From a virus, in the IMG/VR virus record IMGVR_UViG_3300033141_004299, positions 1 through 31,245 of that record: a DNA stretch of 31,245 nt; one strand, given 5' to 3'. Positions 22,568-31,172 of this stretch are shown piece by piece. The notes under the pieces are model-generated. The model worked only from the letters and a program-made list of their open reading frames with translations. It searched no databases and was not told the origin of the DNA. Every line of letters starts with the position of its first letter. Within the stretch, counting starts at the first letter, position 1. Made by a program: the position numbers and the translations under genes.

Positions 22568-24545
22568 CAGACTAATTGTAAATACAGATGAGAAGTTGTT
22601 TAGTAGGAGGATTCTGGTTGGTGTTCCGATGACAGGTTTGGTGCGGAGCGAGTGGGTAATGGCGAGATACGGACAAGCTATCCCAGCAAATTGGAGCTCT
22701 GTAGACATGGTACAATTTATTGACCAATATTCCCCTCTAAAATATCTGGTTGCAGATGCGAGAAATATTATAGCGACGGATTGTGTAGAAAAAGACTTCC
22801 AATTTTTGCTTTTCATTGACCACGATGTAATTCTGCCACAAGGGTTTCTATTAGCAGTTAATAAGAGAATTCAAGAAAATGAAATTCCAATGTGGAGTGG
22901 ATTATATTTTACGAAATCCGTACCGTCTGACCCACTTGTATATAGAGGTCGTGGAAATAGCTATTATAAAGATTGGAAAATGGGAGATGAGGTTTGGGTG
23001 GATGGAATACCAATGGGCTGTTTTCCTCCTGGTCAAAAAGTTCATTTAAATTGTGGTTGGAGAAATATAGAAGATGTGGAATCGGGAGAAAGTGTTTTAT
23101 CCCATACAGGAAAACAGCAAACTGTATATAAAACAATGAAAAGATTTTATAATGGTGATATGATTAGAATTAAGACCGCAAAGTTTTGTGTTCCCGTAGA
23201 ATTAACAAAAGAACATCCTGTTTTGGCAGTTAGATCTAAAAAGACTCAAAGAAATGGTGCTATAAGAAAGCCCGACAGTCCTCTTCGTCCATATAATAGA
23301 TATGAACCTATTTGGATTAAGGCTGGAGATTTGACAGAGGAACACATTGTTTTATATCGCATAAACAAGAAAATAGTGGAGAAAAATGAGATACGGTTAA
23401 GTGATGGGTTTAAAAATTTAGTTTTTAATGGTGATAAAGTTGGGTTTCCTAATCAGAATAAATACCAAGTAAATTGGGTTAAAAATAGTATTAAAATTGA
23501 TGGGAATTTAATGCGTCTTATAGGTTATTATCTTGCTGAAGGAGAGGCAAGAAATTCTCAATTGCGATTTTCTTTCAATGTAAATGAACAAGAATATATT
23601 GATGATGTAATAAGTCTTGTTAAAATGATATTTGGATTGGATAAAGTAAATAGAGATGAAAGAAACAATGGAGTGAGACTAACATTTTCATCTAAAATAT
23701 TATCAAAATGGTTCGAAAAACAATTTTGTCAGGGTTCAAAAAATAAGATAATCCCTGAATGGTGCATGTTTTTAAACTCTGATTTACAAATTGAATTATT
23801 AAAAGGGTATTTACGTGGTGATGGTCATTATGATTTAAGTAGTTTGAGGAGAAGAATTCTTTGTAATAGTGTTTCTGAGGAATTGATATTACAATTGAGA
23901 GAAATCTTTTTACGATTGGGGTATATACCTTCTCACACAAAGGAAATTAATCACGACAAATCTAATAAAGATATATTTAGATTTGGTTTATCGTTATTTG
24001 GTGGACATGCTTCTGATTTGCTAAAAAAGATAGAACCAAATTTAGAGTTCAATCAGAAAATAAAAAAGGAAAACGGTTGTGAAGCTTGGATTAAAGATGA
24101 TTATGTCTGGCTTCCGATTAGAAAAATTGAAAGATACCATTATCAGGGGGAAGTTTTTAATTTATCAGTTAAGAATGATGAATCTTATGTGGTTTCTGGT
24201 TTTACAGTTCATAATTGCACCCTTATTCATGGAAGTATTTTAAAAGTGCTATATGACGAGAGTGAGGAATACGTTTTAGGGGGAATGAAGGTTAGAAAAA
24301 TATTTGAAACTCCTTCTAAAACATTTTACGACCCTGAAACGAGAGGGTGGTTTAATCTGGGAGCTACGGAAGATTTGACGTTATGCACACGGATTATGAG
24401 AGATAATATATTTGCTAAGGCAGGTTGGAAAGAATTTCAAAGGAAAAAATTTCCATTTTTGATTGATACTAAACTTTTCTGCCGTCATATTTCATTTGAT
24501 GGTGTTCAGTACCCCGCTCGTGGGGAAGAGCGACAGTTTATGTGA
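22554..24545 (+). CDS. GT-A glycosyltransferase (family 2-like) with intein
   Basis: 663 residues before splicing, 264 after. TTG start with AGAGGA 7 bases upstream. The extein has ILVGVPMTGLVRSEWV, then the nucleotide-sugar DxD site in FQFLLFIDHDVILPQG (Asp89-His-Asp91) and a segment ending DEVWVDGIPMG. The intein interrupts IPMG|CTLIHGS. Downstream is NLGATEDLTLCTRI (acid in the ED motif, typical of GT2 catalysis) and IDTKLFCRHI. It probably transfers sugar to a virion protein or host-surface mimic; the adjacent fibre proteins and methyltransferase favour virion glycosylation. Confidence 0.86.
   Translation: MSENNRLIVNTDEKLFSRRILVGVPMTGLVRSEWVMARYGQAIPANWSSVDMVQFIDQYSPLKYLVADARNIIATDCVEKDFQFLLFIDHDVILPQGFLLAVNKRIQENEIPMWSGLYFTKSVPSDPLVYRGRGNSYYKDWKMGDEVWVDGIPMGCFPPGQKVHLNCGWRNIEDVESGESVLSHTGKQQTVYKTMKRFYNGDMIRIKTAKFCVPVELTKEHPVLAVRSKKTQRNGAIRKPDSPLRPYNRYEPIWIKAGDLTEEHIVLYRINKKIVEKNEIRLSDGFKNLVFNGDKVGFPNQNKYQVNWVKNSIKIDGNLMRLIGYYLAEGEARNSQLRFSFNVNEQEYIDDVISLVKMIFGLDKVNRDERNNGVRLTFSSKILSKWFEKQFCQGSKNKIIPEWCMFLNSDLQIELLKGYLRGDGHYDLSSLRRRILCNSVSEELILQLREIFLRLGYIPSHTKEINHDKSNKDIFRFGLSLFGGHASDLLKKIEPNLEFNQKIKKENGCEAWIKDDYVWLPIRKIERYHYQGEVFNLSVKNDESYVVSGFTVHNCTLIHGSILKVLYDESEEYVLGGMKVRKIFETPSKTFYDPETRGWFNLGATEDLTLCTRIMRDNIFAKAGWKEFQRKKFPFLIDTKLFCRHISFDGVQYPARGEERQFM
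23019..24215 (+). mobile_element. LAGLIDADG intein in the glycosyltransferase
   Basis: 399 residues. Starts at Cys1 of CFPPGQKVHLNCGW; block B is VELTKEHPVLAV; the endonuclease motifs are LIGYYLAEGEA and LLKGYLRGDGHYDL; the end is DESYVVSGFTVHN before Cys+1. Its final blocks (FNLSVKNDESYVVSGFTVHN) closely resemble those of the MuF mini-intein (YNLSVEEDESYVVKGFVVHN), suggesting common ancestry. Splicing restores GIPMGCTLIHG. Confidence 0.93.
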
Positions 24546-24553
24546 GTTAAGAG

Positions 24554-27500
24554 ATGAAAGTTAAGAAAGTTACAAATTCTGAAAAGGTAGTCACAGACCC
24601 TGTAATGCTCAAGGAGCTTGCACGCCAAAAAATTGATAAAGATTATGTAGAGTTTCATGAGGATTACAACGCTCAGCATCCCTTTGCCAAAGTCTATAGA
24701 GACCGAAAGTCAGGAAAGCGGTTTCAGGTTATTTCTGGATTGCCTAAAGCAAGGAAAACTGATGGAGTCAAGATTGAAGCTGGATGGAATGGTTCTAAAG
24801 GTAAATTCACCGCAAAACCTAATCTGTTTACTGCTTTCGTTAATGGTACAAAGGTAGACATATCGGTTTTGAATGACCAGCCGAATGGTACAAAGGCAGG
24901 GGATACGGTAAGCTGGAATCCACAACTGTTTATAGATGATAAACGTGTATCTCCTATTTCTGAAAATGCTACTCTGCTTTCTGTTGACCCTGTTAATGAG
25001 AATTATAACGAAAATACTCTCGAATGGGATTATGGGGTATGTAAACGCAGGCTCAGAATTATCGAGGGGCGTGTTAGAGAAAAGTGGGTATTTGCAGAGA
25101 AACCAGATGGTAAGATACGAATAAAGCACAATCAGTCTGGAAAAATAAAGCTCAGGCTTGGTTCTGGAATTGATGCCAATGGTGAGCATTTACCAATTGA
25201 AGTCATTAATGATGATGAGGAACGGCTTGATGTTTTCGGTGTTGATTTTCCTGTTGAAATAGGGGCAAGTGCTACATTCTATCCTGATGCTGACCAGGAA
25301 ACTTCGAGCGTTGATGGCTACGTTAAAGAAGAAAAAGGTCTTGGAAACGGAGTAGCTTGGGAAACACTAAGAAGCAGTTCGGGAAGTGGTGTAGATGACA
25401 GTGGGAATTATGTTTATTGCACTCTTATTTATGCAGATAACAATAGCGATAAATGGAAGGATTTATTTAGAGGAATAACATTATTTGATACATCTGCATT
25501 ACCAGATGATTGTACTATAACCGATGCTGTTTTATCAATTCGAGGTCAATCAAAACATGATGGTTTGAATATATATGCAAGTACATATTTAGTTATTGAT
25601 ACCTCAAATCCAGCATCAAATACAGCTTTGGTCGCAGGTGATTTTGATAGTTTTGGAAACAACTCTCAAAGTGGCGCAATAAGTTATAATAATTTTGATA
25701 CAACTGACTATAATAATTTTACTTTAACCGAAACTGGTAAAGGGAATATTGATAAAACAGGAATTAGCAAATTTGGTGTTAGGGAAAGAACTTACGACTT
25801 ACAGGGGAGTGCTCCCGATTGGGTAGATACAGAATACTTAAGTTTAAGAGGTTGGTCATCTGACAAGGGTGCGGGCTTTCAACCGAAACTTATTGTAACG
25901 TATACAGAACCCGCTCTTGAAGTTAATGTTAATGATTCGGTTTCTACAACTGATGTCGTTTCAAAGGCACTTCTTATTTCTCTTATCTCCATATTTTCTG
26001 CGGTTTCTCCCATTGATGCTGTTGCAGTTGATGCTCCTTTTGTTCCTCCACATTCTATAAATGTAAATGATACTATAACACTGGCTGAAAATTCTCCTCT
26101 TGTAATGGATGATTTGGGAATTGACGCTCATGATTCTGTAGAGGCAAGTGATGTTGATGAGGTTGAATTGGTATCATTTGTAGATGTCCATGATGCAGTT
26201 GGGATTGCGGAAGATATTAATACTATTCTTATTCCCCTTATAAATGTCAATGATGCTGTTTCAATAGCGGAAAATATCGATACACGTTTGTATTTTGTAA
26301 TAAATGTTGATGATTCTGTAACCCTTGCTGAAAACGTTTCTTCTGTAATGGATGATATGGAAATTAGTTTGGATGATGACATCACAATTGAGGAATGGTC
26401 TCCAGTTAATTGCCCACAGGAAATCAATGTCTATGACTCTGTGAGCATAGTTTCTGAAAGCGTTGAAATAAGCATTGCATGGCCGATTAATGTTTATGAT
26501 ACCATAACCCTTGCTGAAAGCATAACCACCGTATTGCCTGATGCCCTTGCAATAGATATTAATGATGCTGTAGGTGTTGCCGAAGATGTTACGGTTTCTA
26601 TATATGATTTTACAATAAATGTAAATGACACCATTACTCCGACTGAAGATGTTTCATTGCTTCAGATAAGTTACATTTCTGCAGGCGATGATATTACTCT
26701 CGCAGAAGATGTGAGTTCTGTAATGACAGATATGGCTGTAGATGTAAATGATGCTGTTTCAACAGCCGAATCTATCGGCTTAATTCTTATTTCACTTATC
26801 AATACAAATGATGCTGTTTCAACAGCTGAATCTATTTCCTTTGTAATGAGTGATTCGGAAATTAGTGTTAGTGAATCAATAACTATTGTAGAAAACACAA
26901 ATGAGGTATTGGTTAGCTTTATTGATACAGATGATACCATAACACTGGCAGAATCAATAGAAGTTGTTCCTGATGACCTTACAGTTAATCTTAATGATAA
27001 TGTAATATTAGAAGAAGATATTACAGTTTCAATATACGATTTTTCAATTGATGTGAATGATATGGTTTCTGTAAATGAGTATACCACTCTGGCAATAGGA
27101 AATTTAGTGCCCTCAGTTTATGATACAATAATACTTGCTGAGGACGTTTCCCTTACAATGTCAGATATAGATGTTGGTGTGAATGATAGCATAACTTTAT
27201 CTGAGTTGATAAGCACAGCTCTCGCTTATACAATCAATGTGAATGATACGGTTTTGGTGATTGAAAATGTAGATGTGGATTTACTGATTTCTATTGATGA
27301 GAGTGACACAATCACCCTTGCTGAAAATGTTGGAATCAATATTCCGATAACTATATTTATTGATGAAGATATTGCTCTTGCTGAGAGTATAGACATAGGC
27401 ATAAGCGACTTTGAAATCAATGTCAATAATACTATAACAATTAACGAACTTGCTATTTCGGATTTACAAGTTTCAATAAATACAAATGATTCAATTGCAA

Positions 27501-27709
27501 TCACCGAAGATGTTGATATTGATGCAAGTAGGGTATTATCGGTTTATGAATCAATTTCAATTGCTGAAAATGTGCCTATCTCTGGAGTCATTCAGGGCGA
27601 TATAGACGTGTCATTTAGTATAAGTCAGCCTGATGTGTCTTTTTCAACCATACAACCAGACGTTGTTTTTTCTGTAAGTCAGCCAGATGTGAAGTTTGAG
27701 AGAGGATGA
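24554..27709 (+). CDS. Giant repeat fibre protein with DNRLRE-like domain
   Basis: 1051 residues. An N-terminal beta-rich region (about 1-270) is followed by a DNRLRE-like domain (about 280-450): LFRGITLFDTSALPDDCTIT and the following AVLSIRGQS match the LxxFDLSxIPxGxTIxxAxLxL pattern. From about residue 456 to 1012 there are about 26 tandem units of about 20-22 residues of the type I-N-V-N-D-T-I-T-L-A-E-N, each ending in a hydrophobic strand. The C-terminus has a second repeat DVxFSxxQP (9 residues, three full copies). It is probably a long, stiff fibre or stalk. No clear ribosome binding site except AAGAG next to the ATG. Confidence 0.85.
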   Translation: MKVKKVTNSEKVVTDPVMLKELARQKIDKDYVEFHEDYNAQHPFAKVYRDRKSGKRFQVISGLPKARKTDGVKIEAGWNGSKGKFTAKPNLFTAFVNGTKVDISVLNDQPNGTKAGDTVSWNPQLFIDDKRVSPISENATLLSVDPVNENYNENTLEWDYGVCKRRLRIIEGRVREKWVFAEKPDGKIRIKHNQSGKIKLRLGSGIDANGEHLPIEVINDDEERLDVFGVDFPVEIGASATFYPDADQETSSVDGYVKEEKGLGNGVAWETLRSSSGSGVDDSGNYVYCTLIYADNNSDKWKDLFRGITLFDTSALPDDCTITDAVLSIRGQSKHDGLNIYASTYLVIDTSNPASNTALVAGDFDSFGNNSQSGAISYNNFDTTDYNNFTLTETGKGNIDKTGISKFGVRERTYDLQGSAPDWVDTEYLSLRGWSSDKGAGFQPKLIVTYTEPALEVNVNDSVSTTDVVSKALLISLISIFSAVSPIDAVAVDAPFVPPHSINVNDTITLAENSPLVMDDLGIDAHDSVEASDVDEVELVSFVDVHDAVGIAEDINTILIPLINVNDAVSIAENIDTRLYFVINVDDSVTLAENVSSVMDDMEISLDDDITIEEWSPVNCPQEINVYDSVSIVSESVEISIAWPINVYDTITLAESITTVLPDALAIDINDAVGVAEDVTVSIYDFTINVNDTITPTEDVSLLQISYISAGDDITLAEDVSSVMTDMAVDVNDAVSTAESIGLILISLINTNDAVSTAESISFVMSDSEISVSESITIVENTNEVLVSFIDTDDTITLAESIEVVPDDLTVNLNDNVILEEDITVSIYDFSIDVNDMVSVNEYTTLAIGNLVPSVYDTIILAEDVSLTMSDIDVGVNDSITLSELISTALAYTINVNDTVLVIENVDVDLLISIDESDTITLAENVGINIPITIFIDEDIALAESIDIGISDFEINVNNTITINELAISDLQVSINTNDSIAITEDVDIDASRVLSVYESISIAENVPISGVIQGDIDVSFSISQPDVSFSTIQPDVVFSVSQPDVKFERG
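25919..27580 (+). repeat. About 26 tandem ~60-66 bp coding repeats
   Basis: Each unit encodes about 20-22 residues with the core [IV]-[ND]-x-[NYD]-D-[ST]-[IV]-[ST]-[IL]-A-E-[NDS]. The DNA has drifted, but two neighbouring units (near 26745 and 26808) share an identical 20-base stretch, indicating recent duplication. The spacing of those two is 63 bases (21 codons). Confidence 0.85.
27605..27697 (+). repeat. Three and a half 27-bp repeats encoding DVxFSxxQP
   Basis: Units at 27605-27631, 27632-27658 and 27659-27685, with a partial unit to 27697, encode DVSFSISQP-like 9-mers at the fibre C-terminus. Such QP-containing repeats may form a short triple-strand stem. Confidence 0.7.
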
Positions 27710-27714
27710 TATAG

Positions 27715-28959
27715 ATGGAAGAGTTAGATAGTAGAGCGATAGAACAAAGCACATTTCCTATAACAATGAGTTTCACAGATGATACAGGTACTGCCGTTAA
27801 TCCTGATACATTATTTTGGACACTTATTGACATAAATGGAAATGTGATTAATAACAGAGAGAATGTTGAAATTTCAAATCCAACATCTACTCAAACAATC
27901 ACCTTATCTGGCGATGATTTGGCTATTGATGATAAGACAACGAAAGAGAGAATCTTGCTTGTCAAGGGCACATATACATCAGATTTGGGCTCAGATTTGC
28001 CAATTCGAAAAAGTCTCAAATTTTTTATAGATGAGTTTTTTGAAATACCCGAAAAATGGGAGCCTGTGATAATTACTTTGTCAGAGGTGAGGTCATTGTT
28101 ACAAATAGAGTCAACCGATAATTCAAAGGATGAGAACATCAAAGTTTTAATTCCTCTTGTCCAAGATTGGATTAAGGAATATTGTAATAACAACTTTGAG
28201 GTGAAAGGAGTTTCTATTCCATATAGCAAGGTTATTCATTTTGAAAATGACGATGTTGATACCCCTGAAATTCACGATGATAACTTAAGATTTGCAGATG
28301 AAGGGTTTCAGGTTGCTCTGACCGCCAATTCAGTAACTGGAACTGGAATTGCATTTGTTGATGGAGGTGCATCCAAAGATTCTGTTACAGATACGGGAAA
28401 TGGGTTTTTAGCTGCGGGATTTAAGAAAGGAATGAAATTTGCTGTACTGGGTTCGGCTTCAAATGACGGTATTTATACCGCCCTATCCGTTACTGCTGGT
28501 GTGATTACAGTCGCAACAGGCTCTTTTACTGCAGAAGAAGCAGGGGAAAACATTACAATTACTCACGGCATTGACGTTAGAATAGATGGAAGCAAAAGAA
28601 ATGATGGGCTTTATAAAGTTAAGAAAGTGACCAGTGGCAGATTGTATTTGTTTGATGATGAAATTTTGATTGATGAAAAAAAAGGGAGTTTGGTTTCTAT
28701 TTCAATCATAACAGGAACTAAATTTCCTGATGGACTGAAAATGCCTGTAGCAAAATTGATTGGATACTCTTTATCACAAAAAGATGCGGGAATAGAATCC
28801 GAAAAACTTGGTGATTATAGTGTTAAATTTCGCACAGATTATCCCGAATCACTACTAAGGGATTTAGAACCATGGAAGTTAGGTACGATTTCCATATCTA
28901 CCACAACGGAAGATGTGGCAGATGTCGAAGAAATTGTAATTGAAACAGAATTGCAGTAG
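27715..28959 (+). CDS. Head-tail connector fused to N-terminal Ig-like and internal decoration domain
   Basis: 414 residues, GAGAGGA 8 bases upstream. The N-terminal about 100 residues form a beta-sandwich (FPITMSFTDDTGTAVNPDTL). A head-tail adaptor core of the gp6/gp15 type begins at IITLSEVRSLLQIES, with LIPLVQDWIKEYCNN, and resumes at the end with YSVKFRTDYPESLLRDLEPW. Between them (about 205-285) is an inserted small beta domain, DTGNGFLAAGFKKGMKFAVL followed by GSASNDGIYTALSV, of a type also found in the tail tube protein at 30072. The core should join portal and tail in the connector ring. The position before head-closure genes agrees. Confidence 0.82.
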   Translation: MEELDSRAIEQSTFPITMSFTDDTGTAVNPDTLFWTLIDINGNVINNRENVEISNPTSTQTITLSGDDLAIDDKTTKERILLVKGTYTSDLGSDLPIRKSLKFFIDEFFEIPEKWEPVIITLSEVRSLLQIESTDNSKDENIKVLIPLVQDWIKEYCNNNFEVKGVSIPYSKVIHFENDDVDTPEIHDDNLRFADEGFQVALTANSVTGTGIAFVDGGASKDSVTDTGNGFLAAGFKKGMKFAVLGSASNDGIYTALSVTAGVITVATGSFTAEEAGENITITHGIDVRIDGSKRNDGLYKVKKVTSGRLYLFDDEILIDEKKGSLVSISIITGTKFPDGLKMPVAKLIGYSLSQKDAGIESEKLGDYSVKFRTDYPESLLRDLEPWKLGTISISTTTEDVADVEEIVIETELQ

Positions 28960-28968
28960 AGGTCAGAA

Positions 28969-29286
28969 ATGATAGAAGATTATTATACTCAGACAATGAC
29001 TGTGAAGCGGTCTGCAATTTCGAAATCGGATATAGGCAGTGTGGTTGATAGCTGGGTAACTTCCTCTACCTTTTTAGGCAGAATTAGACCATTGAAAAGC
29101 GATGAAAGGATACAACATGGTAAGATGGAAGAAATAGCTAATTTTAGATTATATTGTAGTGCAAATGAGGATGTGCTTCCAAAAGATAGAATTGAATATG
29201 ATAGCGAACTATATGATGTTATTACTGTGAGAAATCCAATGACATTTAGCCATCATTTGGAATGTGATTTAAGAAAGGTAACCTAA
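28969..29286 (+). CDS. Head closure (stopper) protein
   Basis: 105 residues, GAGGT upstream. It has the phage head-tail joining pattern (SPP1 gp16/HK97 gp7-like): an N-terminal YYTQTMTVKRSA, VVDSWVTSSTFLGRIRPL, ERIQHGKMEE, ANFRLYCSANEDVLPKDRIE and the final LECDLRKVT. This protein plugs the connector and holds DNA in the head. Directly followed by gp10-like and tail-terminator genes, the standard order. Confidence 0.85.
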   Translation: MIEDYYTQTMTVKRSAISKSDIGSVVDSWVTSSTFLGRIRPLKSDERIQHGKMEEIANFRLYCSANEDVLPKDRIEYDSELYDVITVRNPMTFSHHLECDLRKVT

Positions 29287-29631
29287 GTGCGGTATAGAAG
29301 CTATGAGAGAAAATATCTGACTGCTCTTCAGTTGGATATTGTTGATAGATTAGAAAAAGTGGGTCGAATGCTCAAAAATGAAATGAAGACGAGCATGAGA
29401 AAGAAAAGCCCGCCTCCGTCAGCCCCAGGGGAAATACCACATGTGGCAACTGGCACATTGAGAAGAAGCATTGAAGATGAAATAGATGCTTCTAAAATGA
29501 TTTTGAGGGTTGGGACTAATCTTAGTTATGGAAGAGAACTTGAAATTGGAAAGCATAATATGGCTCCACGACCATGGATCAGACCTGCGGTCGAGAAAAG
29601 GAAAAAAGACATAGAGAGAATGTTTAAATGA
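29287..29631 (+). CDS. HK97 gp10-like head-tail protein
   Basis: 114 residues, GTG start in the usual slot between stopper and tail terminator. A helix LQLDIVDRLEKVGRMLKNEM is followed by the family's GTLRRSIEDEID and a C-terminal VGTNLSYGRELEIGKHNMAP then RPWIRPAVEK. This is the neck/tail-completion family PF04883-type as I recall it. It overlaps the next gene by ATGA. Confidence 0.85.
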   Translation: MRYRSYERKYLTALQLDIVDRLEKVGRMLKNEMKTSMRKKSPPPSAPGEIPHVATGTLRRSIEDEIDASKMILRVGTNLSYGRELEIGKHNMAPRPWIRPAVEKRKKDIERMFK

Positions 29632-30050
29632 AAAGTTTATTCAAATCTATAGTAACAAAATATAATGACGCATCGGATGAAAGTGTTGCGTTGCGAGCAG
29701 TTCTTACAAATGGATTATATTGCTATGAAGCACCCCAGAATACCGATTTTCCTTATGGCGTGTTCTTTTTGGTATCGGACATTCCCTGGGATCGTTTTGT
29801 AGAACGTGGAAACGAAGCGGTCATACAATTTAACATTTTTAGCAGAAAGACATCTACAACCGTTGACCCTCTCACAGAAATTTCTAATCTTTATGAATTG
29901 TTAGATGCTGTTTATGACGAATGTACTCTAACTATTGATAACTATACGCATGTTTCTATGAAGAGGGAATTGGGTGAATTGATTCCCGGAGATGAATCAG
30001 GAGTATATCAGTGTAGTATTTCATATAGAGTTCTTATGGAAAAGGTGTAA
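29628..30050 (+). CDS. Tail terminator / tail completion protein
   Basis: 140 residues. The N-terminal helix SLFKSIVTKYNDASDESVAL, the strand GLYCYEAPQNTDFPYGVFFL and the later AVIQFNIFSRKTSTTVDPL correspond to the lambda gpU/SPP1 gp17-type terminator pattern, with SGVYQCSISYRVLMEKV at the C-terminus. It caps the tail tube at the head end. Starts by ATGA overlap; the tail tube genes follow. Confidence 0.8.
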   Translation: MKSLFKSIVTKYNDASDESVALRAVLTNGLYCYEAPQNTDFPYGVFFLVSDIPWDRFVERGNEAVIQFNIFSRKTSTTVDPLTEISNLYELLDAVYDECTLTIDNYTHVSMKRELGELIPGDESGVYQCSISYRVLMEKV

Positions 30051-30071
30051 AAAAAGAGGAGGTGGTAAATT

Positions 30072-30728
30072 ATGGCGGGATTGCCAGGATACAAAGGAAA
30101 GGTAACGATTGGCGCATCGAAGGTTGCCGAAATGGGCAGTTGGAGTGTTTCTGGGCAGGAATGTGAGATGCTTGAAGACAGTGAGTTTGGTGATGACGTC
30201 AAAACCTATGTTCCTGGAAGGATTGATGGTGGGGTAGTTACATTTAGTGGCCACTATGACCCTGATGACACAGTACAAACAGCGCTGCATACTGCTTACC
30301 AAAATAAAACGCAAGTTAATAATATACGTCTTTATTATGGTTCAGGAACAGCGGAGTTCTTCTTCTGTGAAACCGATACGACCTGTGAAGTTCAATCTAT
30401 AGATGACTTAGGAGTTGACCAAAGTGGATTGGGAACGATTGGATTTTCACTGAAGGTATCGGGTAATGTTCTGAAAAAAGCAACAGCAGTTTTTGATGGA
30501 ACAATAAGCTTCACTTCATCAAATAAAAGATTAACCAGAACAGGCGGCACGTCATTTATAACATTAGGTTTTGTGGCTGGTCAAACATTGACTGTTAGAG
30601 GAAGTACAAACAATGATGGTGAGTATACCATTGCGGCAGGAGGAGTAGCATCAACATACCTTACTGTTGAAGAAGATTTGACTGATGAATCGGATGTTGC
30701 AAATACAGAAGTAATTGGAGTTACTTAA
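30072..30728 (+). CDS. Tail tube protein with extra C-terminal domain
   Basis: 218 residues after a near-perfect GAGGAGGTGG site. The first about 135 residues are a tail tube fold: GLPGYKGKVTIGASKVAEMG, GDDVKTYVPGRIDGGVVTFS, GVDQSGLGTIGFSLKVSG. They match the next protein strongly. The last about 80 residues, FDGTISFTSSNKRLTRTGGT ... GSTNNDGEYTIAAGG, add a small beta domain resembling the one inside the connector protein at 27715, probably exposed on the tail surface like the Ig-like C-domain of lambda gpV. Confidence 0.85.
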   Translation: MAGLPGYKGKVTIGASKVAEMGSWSVSGQECEMLEDSEFGDDVKTYVPGRIDGGVVTFSGHYDPDDTVQTALHTAYQNKTQVNNIRLYYGSGTAEFFFCETDTTCEVQSIDDLGVDQSGLGTIGFSLKVSGNVLKKATAVFDGTISFTSSNKRLTRTGGTSFITLGFVAGQTLTVRGSTNNDGEYTIAAGGVASTYLTVEEDLTDESDVANTEVIGVT

Positions 30729-30746
30729 TAAGGAGGTGAAAAAAAC

Positions 30747-31172
30747 ATGGGACAAGGACTACCAGGTTACAAAGGAAAGATAATGGTTGGCACTAATGTT
30801 GTGTCAGAAATGGCATCCTGGTCGGTTTCTGGGATGGAAACTGAGATGCTGGAGGATACTGTACTGGGTGATGACATTAAAACCTACGTTCCCGGGAGGA
30901 TTGATGGTGGTACGGTCACCGTTACGGGACAATATGACCCCTCTGCTGAAGCTTCGAACGCTCAGAATGCCCTCTGGACAGCATTTACAACTCAGACAGC
31001 AGTTGCGGAGGATATGACATTTTACTATAGTGCAACAGGAAATTTTGGTATTTCAACAGGGGGCGAAATATTTGTAGAATCAATTACCGATTTTGGAGTT
31101 GACCAGAGTGGTCTTGGCACAATTGGATTTGTGCTGAGGCTTTCGGGTGGTTATTTAGAAAAGAAGGCTTAA
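30747..31172 (+). CDS. Tail tube protein, short paralogue
   Basis: 141 residues, AGGAGGTGA upstream. Nearly collinear with the previous protein's first 135 residues: GLPGYKGKIMVGTNVVSEMA, MLEDTVLGDDIKTYVPGRID and FGVDQSGLGTIGFVLRLSGG. It lacks the extra C-terminal domain. The tail may use both, one plain and one decorated. After this gene the window ends in about 70 bases without a recognised gene. Confidence 0.85.
   Translation: MGQGLPGYKGKIMVGTNVVSEMASWSVSGMETEMLEDTVLGDDIKTYVPGRIDGGTVTVTGQYDPSAEASNAQNALWTAFTTQTAVAEDMTFYYSATGNFGISTGGEIFVESITDFGVDQSGLGTIGFVLRLSGGYLEKKA

Noticed and set aside
26128-27504. Minus-strand genes opposite the repeat fibre
   Set aside because: Three open frames of about 90-140 codons are composition shadows of the repetitive coding strand, rich in Ser/Ile/Thr and without ribosome binding sites.
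25919-27580. CRISPR-like array or simple DNA repeat
   Set aside because: The repeats are 60-66 bp, drifting, contiguous without spacers, and keep one open frame of 1051 codons; they are protein repeats.
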